From the NCBI RefSeq assembly GCF_039691755.1, contig NZ_CP137552.1:3100001-3164000 (forward strand): a DNA stretch of 64,000 bases, given 5' to 3'. Below, piece by piece: positions 7,386-15,247 of this stretch (position 1 is the stretch's first letter; every line of letters begins with the position of its first letter). The notes below the pieces were generated by a model that was not told the origin of the DNA, did no database searches, and saw nothing but the letters and a program-made list of their open reading frames with translations. The position numbers and the translations under genes are program-made. Source of the stretch: Halomonas sp. Bachu 37. Its GTDB lineage: Bacteria > Pseudomonadota > Gammaproteobacteria > Pseudomonadales > Halomonadaceae.

Positions 7386-7979
7386 TCAAGCCGTCATCAT
7401 ATCCAGAGGCTTGTAATCACCTTCCGCGGTACGACACCAGACGGCACCATCCGCTATCCCGCGGTCTTCAACAGAGAGCGAAGTACGGGTTGCCCGGCAG
7501 TTGGTATTTGAGGATAGCTGAGCCAGCTTACGCTGCTCCTCAAGACTTAGATCTTGACCACGGGCCCGTCCAAGCGCCATTACTGCCCTCGAATCACTCG
7601 CGGCAACTACTTCACCGTAGTGGATCTGACCCTGCACCCCTTCTCTCTCATCGCTCTCCCAGGCCACACTGCCCGACTGACGTTCATCAGCGAGCAAAGC
7701 CTGCTGGGTGGAACTTGCCAGTGAAGCCTGCTCTTGTTCATTTAGGTAATCCGCAAACTGGTTACCCACCAGTCCTCCCACGGCAGCACCCAGCGCCATT
7801 GCCACCAGACGACCATTACCCCCTCCAATCTGGGAGCCGACAAGGGCGCCCGCCACGGAGCCCAACGTGGTCCCCATTACCGAGCGCTGTTGTGCAGACA
7901 TTGTCTGGCAACCACTTAAGAAAAGGGAAAGTGCCAGCAGGCCAGCGATAATGAAGGTGGATCGAAAGGCTTTCGTCAT
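7386..7979 (-). CDS. glycine-zipper lipoprotein
   Basis: A 197-residue predicted lipoprotein: signal sequence with lipobox LFLSGC (Cys about residue 23), then a glycine-zipper 2TM region (GTTLGSVAGALVGSQIGGGN...GAAVGGLVGNQF) like the 17-kDa antigen/SlyB group, and a soluble C-terminal domain with two Cys (NTNCRATRTS, GAVWCRTAEG) that end like an SH3-like or 17-kDa surface-antigen tail. It probably sits in the outer membrane. ATG 7979 has AGGA upstream; a start at 8021 would spoil the signal peptide. Last intact gene of the four-gene envelope cluster, 48 bases after the previous one. Confidence 0.75.
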   Translation of the reverse strand: MTKAFRSTFIIAGLLALSLFLSGCQTMSAQQRSVMGTTLGSVAGALVGSQIGGGNGRLVAMALGAAVGGLVGNQFADYLNEQEQASLASSTQQALLADERQSGSVAWESDEREGVQGQIHYGEVVAASDSRAVMALGRARGQDLSLEEQRKLAQLSSNTNCRATRTSLSVEDRGIADGAVWCRTAEGDYKPLDMMTA

Positions 7980-8027
7980 TTTTGATTTTCCTGTTTTTCT
8001 TGATAGTAAGAAATATTGCAAAAGAGA

Positions 8028-9260
8028 TCAGGGACGTGCCTGAGCATCCAATGGCAGGAGTGCCGGATTATCGCTGTCGACCAAGCGATCATTTCGGAAG
8101 CCGAGATGCCCAGTCAAAGCATCACGTTCGCCTTCAAGAAACAATTTTTCAGGATCCTCGAAGAGCAGTGCGGTAGCCAGCTCTCCCTCGAACTGGCATT
8201 GGGCATCCTGGCTACACACCAGGCGCCCCGAATCAAGATGGGAGCTGCGATTACCGGTACCAAGATCGAGGTAGCTATCTATGATCCGGCCCCCATTATC
8301 TGACATCAGCTGCATCCGGCCCTTAATTTGGCGCTCTTCAACTTCGATGTTCATGTCATAGCTCGTCACGACGGAAGGTCGGATGGGTTGCACGGCAAGC
8401 TCTCGAGAGAGAGCTACGGGATAACCATTGGCCAGATAGATGACCTGTTGCATGAAGCCGCTCAAGGCCTCAACTGCGGAAGGATTATCAAGGGTCGCTC
8501 CGGTGCCGTATCCATAGACCATGGCCCCCTGAAAATCGAGACGAGGCAGGCTTGCCAGTGCAGTATCTGCCATGGCAACCCTCTCCTCGGGTGAGCTCGA
8601 CAGCACAGCTGTCAAATCGACCAGGTCGGAGTTCTCGATCATATCGGAGTAAAGGATGACTCGTGTCGGCAGGTCACTGGAAAAGCGAGCCGCATCAGAC
8701 TGTAGAGCCCGTAGCAGGTGGCGTGACTCGATACGCTCCACCGAACGTTTGGCTATATTGGCCGGGGCATCGACATAGCCAGGTGCAATCAGATTTTGCA
8801 TCTGTACCACAAACTCTTTCTGAAGTTCGGGAATTTGATCAAGCAGATCATTGGTCAAAAAACTACTGATGCCCGACGAGACGAAGCGCTCATGATAGCG
8901 TTCTTCGATGACCGGATAGCAGAGCGATTCGCCATGCGCCTTGGCCGTGCCCTCGACGCTATCAAGAATCACCATCTCGAGGGGCTCTGCTGTCGTCATG
9001 GTCTGTTGCAACATCTGATTGAGCGCGCCGAACCATCCTAAATCCGCTGGATCCAGCGACAATGACTGACGATCCACATAGACAAGAGTGCGGCGGATCG
9101 GCTCGATGCCAGCCTCTTCCGCCTGTGTGCAAATCGAGCCGGACTGACCACGGAACAGCCCTTGCGCCTCGACAGATGCGGCTGCCGTGGATAGCAGAAA
9201 TGTCACCACTAACCCTCGTGCCTGTAGCCAATGACGTGTTACATGCATTGTCGAACTCAT
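8028..9260 (-). CDS. exported protein of unknown function, possible vWA-like fold
   Basis: A 410-residue protein with a signal peptide (residues about 1-33, ...AAASVEAQG). I do not recognise a named family. The alternation RTLVYVDRQSLSL near the start of the mature protein and RVILYSDMIENSDLVDL in the middle resembles the first and fourth strands of von Willebrand A-like domains; the metal site would be degenerate. The C-terminal part (SYDMNIEVEERQIKGRMQL...) looks beta-rich. Its start codon overlaps the stop of the upstream membrane-protein gene (ATGA at 9257-9260), which shows translational coupling and suggests a joint complex. Confidence 0.6.
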   Translation of the reverse strand: MSSTMHVTRHWLQARGLVVTFLLSTAAASVEAQGLFRGQSGSICTQAEEAGIEPIRRTLVYVDRQSLSLDPADLGWFGALNQMLQQTMTTAEPLEMVILDSVEGTAKAHGESLCYPVIEERYHERFVSSGISSFLTNDLLDQIPELQKEFVVQMQNLIAPGYVDAPANIAKRSVERIESRHLLRALQSDAARFSSDLPTRVILYSDMIENSDLVDLTAVLSSSPEERVAMADTALASLPRLDFQGAMVYGYGTGATLDNPSAVEALSGFMQQVIYLANGYPVALSRELAVQPIRPSVVTSYDMNIEVEERQIKGRMQLMSDNGGRIIDSYLDLGTGNRSSHLDSGRLVCSQDAQCQFEGELATALLFEDPEKLFLEGERDALTGHLGFRNDRLVDSDNPALLPLDAQARP

Positions 9261-10684
9261 GCGCTTACCTCTTCGGCCAGTCTACGCTTGGCGGCACGGC
9301 GTTCGATGAAGGAAGCGATCTCCATACGCTTGATGAGGTGCTCCTTGGCCAATTCAACTGGGCGTGCCTCGTACTCCATGGGAGAGAGTTCACCATGCTC
9401 GACATCGATAAATGTCAGCTTGGGGTTCTCGACCTTGACCAAGCCAAGTAACGTACGGCGGTAGGTTCTTAAATGTTCATCAACCTCCTCCTTGAGCCGC
9501 TTCAAGAGCATCTGCTCGTGTTCGCTGACCTGTTCGCACATGTCCACCAACAATCGACCCTTGTTGGCCCGCGAATCCAGCGTATTATTCACTTCCTCGA
9601 TCTGCATAGTGAGATGTTGCTTCCTTTCTCGCATGGCCTTCTCCATGCGCTTGGACCACACAGTGAGTCTTTTACCAGCCTTCAGATGCCGAACACGAGC
9701 GTCGGAAAACTTCGGATCGCTGTCGTGGAACCAGTAGGCGACCATAGCACCCAGCAGCCAGACGATTAGGTTACCCATCAACGTCATGCCAACGGCTGTG
9801 TATACCTCTCCCATGGTGCCTCGAGCACCAAATGGGTTGGTTCCACCGAAGGCTGACGCACCGACCAAATCGTTGAAGGCAAGCTTGTAGCGCATATATC
9901 CGACCAGGGTCATGGCCGCTACGAAAAGCAGGGTCGTGAAGGCTAGCGCCGTGTAATTACGCTTGCGTATTGCCGGCTCGGCAGCAAAGCCACAGCGATG
10001 GCTCCACTGCTTAACTAGGGTCCCATGCTCATGGGAGGCGGCTGCCACCGCCAGCGCTACGACAATTACGATGCCGGCCGCGAGATATGGCTGAGCAAAA
10101 AGGGCGTTAGCGGCCTCCCAGTTAATCAGCCACTCGACCATTCCGACCAGAGCCAGAAGCGGGATGTAGATTGCATGCTTGACAATTTTCGCGTGCCGGT
10201 TACCGTGTTTCTCATACATTTTTTTGTACTGTTTTTCGGCTTCCGCGGCTTCCTCGTTATGATCCTTGAATTCCTTCTTGTTCTGTTCCCACTCTCGTGT
10301 CAGGTCTTCCTTCAGATTCTCGCGTTTTAGCTCTAGGTGCGTCTTCTCGTCCTTGAGATTGGCGGTCTCTTCTAGAAGCTCACTGTGTGGAGCGAGAATA
10401 TTGGTAAAAGCCGACTTTACCTCCACCCATTGCGATGTCTGACGCAGCAGGCGTGAAAATATCAGCCCTTCCATTTCCGGAGTATAGCTCTGCTCGGTCA
10501 ACACGATTTGCGACTGGGAAGTACGTGCCTCCCGAGCAGCCAGTTCGCGCAGTTCATTGCGAAAGCTTGTCTCATCGGGAAATGACCAGCGAAACGCCTG
10601 GCACTCCCCTGCCACTCTTCTAACCTCGGCGTCGTCGACCGTTACGGCCTCGTCGCGATATTTCTCGCGCTCTTTCGTATGCAT
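9257..10684 (-). CDS. inner-membrane protein with two coiled coils, unknown function
   Basis: A 475-residue protein with no signal peptide. A soluble N-terminal region (1-100) precedes a strongly charged coiled coil at about 103-165 (LKDEKTHLELKRENLKEDL). Four hydrophobic segments lie at about 172-190, 200-217, 245-265 and 296-319, and a second long coiled coil at about 330-410. The C-terminal tail is cytoplasmic if both ends share a side. The layout (few TM helices, long coils, OmpA-like partner encoded next door) recalls motor- or tether-type proteins such as MotA/ZorA, but no MotA motif is seen. Overlaps the next gene by four bases. Confidence 0.6.
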   Translation of the reverse strand: MHTKEREKYRDEAVTVDDAEVRRVAGECQAFRWSFPDETSFRNELRELAAREARTSQSQIVLTEQSYTPEMEGLIFSRLLRQTSQWVEVKSAFTNILAPHSELLEETANLKDEKTHLELKRENLKEDLTREWEQNKKEFKDHNEEAAEAEKQYKKMYEKHGNRHAKIVKHAIYIPLLALVGMVEWLINWEAANALFAQPYLAAGIVIVVALAVAAASHEHGTLVKQWSHRCGFAAEPAIRKRNYTALAFTTLLFVAAMTLVGYMRYKLAFNDLVGASAFGGTNPFGARGTMGEVYTAVGMTLMGNLIVWLLGAMVAYWFHDSDPKFSDARVRHLKAGKRLTVWSKRMEKAMRERKQHLTMQIEEVNNTLDSRANKGRLLVDMCEQVSEHEQMLLKRLKEEVDEHLRTYRRTLLGLVKVENPKLTFIDVEHGELSPMEYEARPVELAKEHLIKRMEIASFIERRAAKRRLAEEVSA

Positions 10685-10733
10685 CAGACTACTCTCTGCG
10701 GGTAAACACTCTAGTGGTTATTATCAATCAGAT

Positions 10734-11663
10734 TCAGAAACCGCTCCGCCGGCTGCCGATGGCTGGCTCACGATAGACAATCGCGGGCAGATCAATGGTG
10801 CGCTCACGGCCCCCGACAGTAATCTCTCGCGAAACCTGTTCAACTACAGGCGCAGCTCTGCCGGTTTTCGAAGAGGATACCGACCGCTCTTTGCCAACCT
10901 CCGTTGGCGTGCGTTGCTCAGGAGCATGAACAGTGATGGAGCGCTCTCGCCCCACATTTTCTGCCTGGCGCTCCCGAGAAGAGGCTTCAGCCAGACGACG
11001 GTGCGCTTCGTTCACAGGTACGCGGCTGACCGCCTCTAAGGTTACCTCCGAATAGGCGCCCAAAAAGAACTCCACTCGACGATTCTTGCCCATTCCCTCA
11101 GGAGTGCTGTTGGGTGCCACGGGCTGCAACTCTCCCATTCCGATAAAATCGACCTGATCCGGACGTACCCCCAAACTCACCAGACGGCCCGTCACGTTTT
11201 TGGCCCGTTTCAGGCTGAGCGCCTCGTTGTAGGCTTCGCTGCCTCGGGCATCGGTGTGCCCCACCACTGCCAGATGGGTATCTGGCAGGTCGCCCTTTAT
11301 GACGCCTGCTAGGACGCACAGCATTGGATCGGAGGTAGCCAGCGGGATAGCTTGGTCGGTAGAGAAGAAAATCCGGTCGCCCCAGGCCACACGGATAACG
11401 GGCAAGTCACGGTCGGTGCCAAACAACTGTCTGGGTAGCAATAACTGCTGATCCACACTGGGCGGCGGCGCATCACATTGTTCTGCCAAACGACGGATGC
11501 GTTGGACTCGGTCGAGATGCTCTTGCTCGATGAGCGCCCCCGGACTCATCAGGGTAGCGCCAGCGGACGACGTAACAGCCGGTGATGCGGGAACCAGGCT
11601 AGCGGACTTGCAGCCCGCCAACAGTCCAGCGCACAGCAGCGCAGTAGTGGCGAACAGTTTCAT
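10734..11663 (-). CDS. OmpA-family lipoprotein with repeat tail
   Basis: A 309-residue predicted lipoprotein (lipobox LLAGC, Cys18). The OmpA/MotB peptidoglycan-binding domain lies at about 95-205: FFSTDQAIPL, VVGHTDARGSEAYNEALSLKRA and KNRRVEF are diagnostic, including the Asp and Arg that bind diaminopimelate. After it comes a tail of about 100 residues with degenerate repeats of the type VGRERSI (VGRERSITV, VGKERSVSS, VGGRERTID), which is unusual. ATG 11663 has GGAG 5 bases upstream. First gene of the four-gene cluster; 49 bases to the next. Role inferred: anchoring the cluster's complex to the cell wall from the outer membrane. Confidence 0.8.
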   Translation of the reverse strand: MKLFATTALLCAGLLAGCKSASLVPASPAVTSSAGATLMSPGALIEQEHLDRVQRIRRLAEQCDAPPPSVDQQLLLPRQLFGTDRDLPVIRVAWGDRIFFSTDQAIPLATSDPMLCVLAGVIKGDLPDTHLAVVGHTDARGSEAYNEALSLKRAKNVTGRLVSLGVRPDQVDFIGMGELQPVAPNSTPEGMGKNRRVEFFLGAYSEVTLEAVSRVPVNEAHRRLAEASSRERQAENVGRERSITVHAPEQRTPTEVGKERSVSSSKTGRAAPVVEQVSREITVGGRERTIDLPAIVYREPAIGSRRSGF

Positions 11664-11760
11664 AACAACTCCGATATCGGATGAAGGTGAAGATAATGCG
11701 AGCCACTCCCGACGGAGGAGCAATCAACAAAATTAGGGCGGGGTACCAAGCCATAAAGAA

Positions 11761-11779
11761 GGCTCCCAAAAAGGAGCCC
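11761..11779 (-). terminator. hairpin upstream of the OmpA-like gene
   Basis: GGCTCC / GGAGCC stem with an intervening A-rich (T-rich on the minus strand) loop; on the minus strand TTCTTT follows. It lies about 100 bases upstream of the OmpA-like start. It could insulate the cluster from transcription coming from the right, or be a remnant from a former neighbour. Stem of six to seven pairs only. Confidence 0.4.
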
Positions 11780-12008
11780 AGAAGGTATTCCTGGCGTCAT
11801 TTAACAGCTTCCCTTGCGTTCCAAAGCGAGCGCCTCCTATGAAGGCGGTGCTGCCACGCGGCGTCTATGGCTCATCTATTAGCAGCTCGCAAATATTTCA
11901 TTAAATAAACTTAATGCTAAGATATTTTTACCTTAACTAAAAGTAAAAAAATCGCTGTAGCGCTCCAAGCTTTCGTGAAGGATCCAGCATTCTCCCAGCA
12001 AGCCTAGT
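11780..12008. other. AT-rich gap before the IS481 element
   Basis: No gene seen. From about 11885 to 11955 the sequence is strongly AT-rich (CTTAATGCTAAGATATTTTT). It may contain the promoter of the envelope cluster on the minus strand, but I cannot assign -35/-10 elements with confidence. Its right end is the CCTAGT target duplication of the IS481 element. Confidence 0.5.
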
Positions 12009-13010
12009 TGTTTGGTCCCGAAGAGTAATGGTCTACATTATGAACCATTATCGGAGGATGACCCATGGCTCAGATTCTTCACAAACGCGCCACGACCACG
12101 CACGCCATCCGAACAGAAATACAGCGATCGACGGAGTCGGTCACGACGTTGAGTCGACGCTACGGTATTAACCCCAAGACTGTGCGCAAGTGGCGTCACC
12201 GAGATACCGTCGAGGATACCCGCATGGGGCCGTCAGCCCCTCGTTCCACGTCGCTCACACCACTGGAAGAAGCCGCCGCTGTCACTTTTCGGCAAAAGAC
12301 GCTGCTACCGCTGGATGACTGCCTCCATGCTCTTCAGCGGGAAATTCCCACGCTGTCCCGATCGAGCCTGCACCGCCTTTATCAGCGGCACGGGATTAGC
12401 CAACTGCCGAGAGATAACCGCCAGAAGCGCGAGAAGAAGCCCTTCAAGCGCTATCCGATCGGCTACCTACATATCGACATCAGTGAGGTCCGCACTGGTG
12501 AGGGCAAGGCCTATCTGTTTGTCGCGGTGGATCGGACATCCAAGTTTGTCCATGCACATCTGTATCGCCAGATGACTCGGCAGATCGCCGCTGATTTTCT
12601 CGAAGCAGCGCTGGCGATGTTGCCTTACCGAGTCCACACCGTGCTGACCGATAATGGGGTTCAGTTTGCGAAGAAGGCAGGCGCAGAGGCCTATAAGCCG
12701 CATATCTTCGATGTCGTCTGTTACCGTCACGGGATCGAGCACCGGCTGACAAAGCCCTTTCATCCCTGGACCAACGGCCAGGTTGAGCGGATGAATCGTA
12801 CGCTCAAGGAAGCCACCATCCGGATGTTCCACTACACCTCGTTGGCTCAGCTCCAGTCTCATCTGGAGGATTATCTATGGGCTTATAACAGTGCTCGCCC
12901 TCTCAGGGCGCTCAAAGGCAAGACACCCGTCGGATTTATTCTTGAACAGTGGCAAAAAGAACCCCAAAGATTTTATGATGATCCGAACCACTTCTTTGCG
13001 GGACCAAACA
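12009..13010 (+). mobile_element. complete IS481-family insertion sequence
   Basis: 1002 bases bounded by 12-base perfect inverted repeats TGTTTGGTCCCG (12009-12020) and CGGGACCAAACA (12999-13010). It is flanked on both sides by the identical 6-base target duplication CCTAGT (12003-12008 and 13011-13016). One transposase gene fills it. The perfect ends and undamaged gene point to a recent insertion. The target was a gap between the envelope cluster and the right IS3 half. Confidence 0.92.
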
Positions 13011-13015
13011 CCTAG
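12065..13015 (+). CDS. IS481-family transposase
   Basis: 316 residues: N-terminal helix-turn-helix (STESVTTLSRRYGINPKTVRKW), a linker, and an rve-type DDE core with HIDISEVRTGEGKAYLF (Asp), VLTDNGVQF (Asp) and HPWTNGQVERMNRTLKEAT (Glu). Length and motif spacing fit IS481 transposases. A GGAGG-like site precedes ATG 12065. The stop codon TAG at 13013-13015 lies outside the element, inside the target duplication CCTAGT, so the last codon and stop depend on where the element landed. Confidence 0.93.
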   Translation: MAQILHKRATTTHAIRTEIQRSTESVTTLSRRYGINPKTVRKWRHRDTVEDTRMGPSAPRSTSLTPLEEAAAVTFRQKTLLPLDDCLHALQREIPTLSRSSLHRLYQRHGISQLPRDNRQKREKKPFKRYPIGYLHIDISEVRTGEGKAYLFVAVDRTSKFVHAHLYRQMTRQIAADFLEAALAMLPYRVHTVLTDNGVQFAKKAGAEAYKPHIFDVVCYRHGIEHRLTKPFHPWTNGQVERMNRTLKEATIRMFHYTSLAQLQSHLEDYLWAYNSARPLRALKGKTPVGFILEQWQKEPQRFYDDPNHFFAGPNT

Positions 13016-13072
13016 TGTCATTGACGCCAGCAAAGACAGGCGTAAGTAGCGATCATGCTAATTATCGAAATG

Positions 13073-13390
13073 TGACCTTCCCCCTAGTTTAGGTCCGCTA
13101 TCATCGTGAGAATCTGCTCCTCCATGCGCACTGCTCGGCATACGCTACAGGTAGCAAATAGCCCAGCGAGCTGTACGGTCTGACGTGGTTGTATGGGCTC
13201 TCCATTGAGTGATTTCGTGTCGTGCATCCGCTAGGCTCAAGAACCAGTGCTGGTTGAGGCAGCCGTCCCGGAACTTGCCGTTGAAGCTTTCGATGAACGC
13301 ATTCTGTGTCGGTTTGCCTGGCTGGATGAAGGCCAGCGTCACCTTCCGTTCACGTGCCCAGAAGCAAAATCGTCTTGAGGTCGTTCGGCG
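13073..13390 (-). mobile_element. IS3-family element, right half (orfB 3' side)
   Basis: The right terminal repeat reads inward from 13073 as TGACCTTCCCCCTAGTTTAG and aligns well with the left end at 7095 (shared TGACCTT, CCCCC, GGTCC and GTGAGA blocks), so both halves are of one element type. It carries the last third of orfB. The break near 13385-13400 is close to complementary to the break at 6230, with only roughly a dozen residues (the DNGPEF region) missing between them. Confidence 0.8.
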
Positions 13391-13399
13391 AGAAATCAT
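13091..13399 (-). pseudogene. IS3-family OrfB C-terminal fragment, frameshifted
   Basis: Readable as [20 protein letters not shown], then [21 protein letters not shown] with the catalytic Glu of the DDE triad, then [11 protein letters not shown]. After this, one lost base shifts the frame ([11 protein letters not shown] instead of [14 protein letters not shown]), and the original frame can be followed on to about 13091. The N-terminal two thirds are absent. Not functional. Confidence 0.8.
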
Positions 13400-13558
13400 C
13401 CATGTCGATTCCTGTTATAAAAGGCCCCTCCATCTAACCACTCACGTTAATTAACAGCTACTGATACACATCATGCTTTGGTCAGGCATGTACGACACTT
13501 TGGTAGCAACTCGACGTGCTACGCTTATTGCTGACATTTCACTGGTAGGGAAACTCTC

Positions 13559-14218
13559 ATGTCGCATTTACGATTCTGTGCTGTCTTGCTTCTCGGCTGG
13601 GCATCCATGGCGAGCGCCCAGGCGCAAACGGCCGGTGGTTGGCAGGAGTACGATGAAGTATTCGAAAACGGCGCCCGGCATGCGAAGATATGGGATGCGA
13701 GCTGGACGGGAATCTATGGCGCCAGCCTGGCCTACAACGCCTATCAGTCGAGTGAAGCGAGCGATGCAGACGACCGCTACGATGCGCGAGTCGGTGCGGT
13801 GAAATCCGCCTTGGCGCTGGGCAGCATGCTGATGGAGAGTCAGCCCCATGCCGCCGCGCTGGCGGAATACCAGCGTTTGAAGGAACGCGATGACTTGAGC
13901 GGCGTGCAGGCTCTGGGCTTGCAGCTGGCGCAGCAGGAGCGCGAACGCCGCGGTTGGGAGGCGCGAATCGGCTCGCTTGTGGTGAATGGCATTGCCGGCG
14001 CGGTGATCTCGGCCGATGGTCGCGAAAGCGACGGGGCGATGAACTTCGCTACCGGCATGCTGGTGAATGAGCTGCAAATCTGGACGCAGCCCAACCAGGC
14101 ATCAAGCGCCATCAACCGCTTCCAGCCGGTGGATATCAGCGCGGGCGGTGTTTCTCTCAGCGGTGAATACGCGGTCATGCTCAGCCCTAACCAGGTCTCC
14201 GCCACGTTGCGGTATTGA
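13559..14218 (+). CDS. exported protein of unknown function
   Basis: 219 residues with a signal peptide (about 1-22, ...WASMASAQA). The mature part is mostly helical in its first 130 residues (YNAYQSSEASDADDRYDARV, AALAEYQRLKERDDLSG), then has a glycine-rich hydrophobic stretch (SLVVNGIAGAVISADG) and a beta-rich end. I do not recognise the family. GGGAAACTC precedes the ATG. It is the first gene outside the IS-bounded island on this side and is transcribed alone towards the zinc operon. Confidence 0.65.
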   Translation: MSHLRFCAVLLLGWASMASAQAQTAGGWQEYDEVFENGARHAKIWDASWTGIYGASLAYNAYQSSEASDADDRYDARVGAVKSALALGSMLMESQPHAAALAEYQRLKERDDLSGVQALGLQLAQQERERRGWEARIGSLVVNGIAGAVISADGRESDGAMNFATGMLVNELQIWTQPNQASSAINRFQPVDISAGGVSLSGEYAVMLSPNQVSATLRY

Positions 14219-14324
14219 GGCGCGAGCAGGAACGAGCGTGAACGGCCCGGCCATGTAAGCCTGGGCCGGTCTGGGTGTCACTGATTCAAGCGGTTAAGGT
14301 GCTGCTGGTTGGCCCGGAAGTTTT

Positions 14325-14347
14325 GTTATGTTATAACTTATTCATTG
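14325..14347. promoter_or_regulatory. Zur-like operator of the zinc uptake operon
   Basis: GTTATGTTATAACTTATTCATTG shows the strong left half (ATGTTATA) and partial right half of the proteobacterial Zur palindrome. It lies 20 bases before the first small gene of the znu operon. Zur bound to zinc would repress here. The match is partial, but the context supports it. Confidence 0.55.
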
Positions 14348-14366
14348 ATAGCGAGGATAGTTACTC

Positions 14367-14516
14367 ATGCCACACCATGTGCATCGGCATCGCCAGGAAG
14401 GGCCGTGCCATTTTTCCCTGATGTCGCTCTCCTATGCGCGGCGCTTGCTGCTGGGGATGATGCCCCTGGCGCTATTGTGGTTTCTGGTGAGCTGGGCTTG
14501 CGGGTGGTGGGGTTGA
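14367..14516 (+). CDS. 49-residue His-rich membrane peptide leading the znu operon
   Basis: A short gene with GAGGA about 9 bases upstream. The N-terminus is rich in His and has one Cys (MPHHVHRHRQEGPCHF). Then comes one hydrophobic segment (LLLGMMPLALLWFLVSWACG), and the gene ends with TGA overlapping the ATG of znuC (TGATG), so the two are translationally coupled. It looks like a real single-pass membrane peptide with a metal-binding head rather than a leader artefact. I know of no named family. A role in zinc handling is inferred only from position and histidines. Confidence 0.6.
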   Translation: MPHHVHRHRQEGPCHFSLMSLSYARRLLLGMMPLALLWFLVSWACGWWG

Positions 14517-15247
14517 TGTCGGCTTCCACTTCTCGCCTGTCACTCGAAAATCTGCAGCTGGCACAAGGCCGGCGCGTGGTGCTGGAGCATCTTGAAGGTC
14601 GCTTCATGGATGGTGCCATCACCGCCTTGATCGGCGCCAACGGGGCCGGCAAGAGCACCTTGATCCAGGCCATCATGGGTGAGTTACGCCCGGTGACGGG
14701 CAGAGTCTCCTGCGATGTTCCCAAGGAGCGTCGCGCCTGGCTCCCCCAGCAACTGGCGCTGGATCTCACCTTTCCCATGAGCGTGGAAGAGCTGATCATG
14801 ACCGGCACCTGGCCGAGCCATGGAGCGCTGAAAGGGTATTGTGCGGCTCACTATCGCCGGGGCCGCGAGATCATGGCTCGCCTGAGTATCTCGCACCTTG
14901 CCCACCGCCCCTTGGGTGAGCTTTCCGGCGGCCAGCGTCAACGCGCGCTGATCGGGCGCACGCTTATGCAGGAGGCCGAGCTGCTGCTGCTGGACGAGCC
15001 GTTTGCCAATGTCGATATCGAAACCGTGGATGTGTTGGTGAATGTGTTTCAGGAGATGGCCGGAAACGGCACGACCATCATCGTCGTGCTGCATGACATG
15101 GACCAGCTCGCCCGGCTGGCGGATGAGGTGTTGATGCTGGCCGGCGGGCATGGCCGCTGGATGGCGCCAAGTGCCATTACCCATCAGCATGCGCCCGCCC
15201 AGGTGGTGCCGTTCACGTCGGGAGGGCAGCATGCTGGCTTTGCTTGA
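14516..15247 (+). CDS. znuC: zinc ABC transporter ATP-binding protein
   Basis: 243 residues. ATPase of the high-affinity zinc importer at the cytoplasmic face. Walker A GANGAGKST (40-48), Q-loop LPQQLALD, signature LSGGQRQR (136-143), Walker B LLLLDEP (156-162) and switch His191 are all present. I chose ATG 14516 because it overlaps the stop of the small upstream gene; a longer frame to 14309 would have an N-terminus with no family match. Overlaps znuB by 17 bases. Confidence 0.92.
   Translation: MSASTSRLSLENLQLAQGRRVVLEHLEGRFMDGAITALIGANGAGKSTLIQAIMGELRPVTGRVSCDVPKERRAWLPQQLALDLTFPMSVEELIMTGTWPSHGALKGYCAAHYRRGREIMARLSISHLAHRPLGELSGGQRQRALIGRTLMQEAELLLLDEPFANVDIETVDVLVNVFQEMAGNGTTIIVVLHDMDQLARLADEVLMLAGGHGRWMAPSAITHQHAPAQVVPFTSGGQHAGFA

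Noticed and set aside
7386..11663. Zorya-type defence system
   Set aside because: There is an OmpA domain and a coiled-coil membrane protein, but no MotA/ExbB motif, no ZorB-type membrane-anchored OmpA protein, and no ZorC/D helicase or ZorE nuclease.
14243..14268. Hairpin CGGCCC/GGGCCG behind the exported protein gene
   Set aside because: Short stem, 14-base loop and no T-run; not strong enough to call a terminator.
14309..14515. N-terminal extension of ZnuC to 14309
   Set aside because: It would start before the Zur-like operator, has no family match, and the real start is coupled to the small upstream gene.
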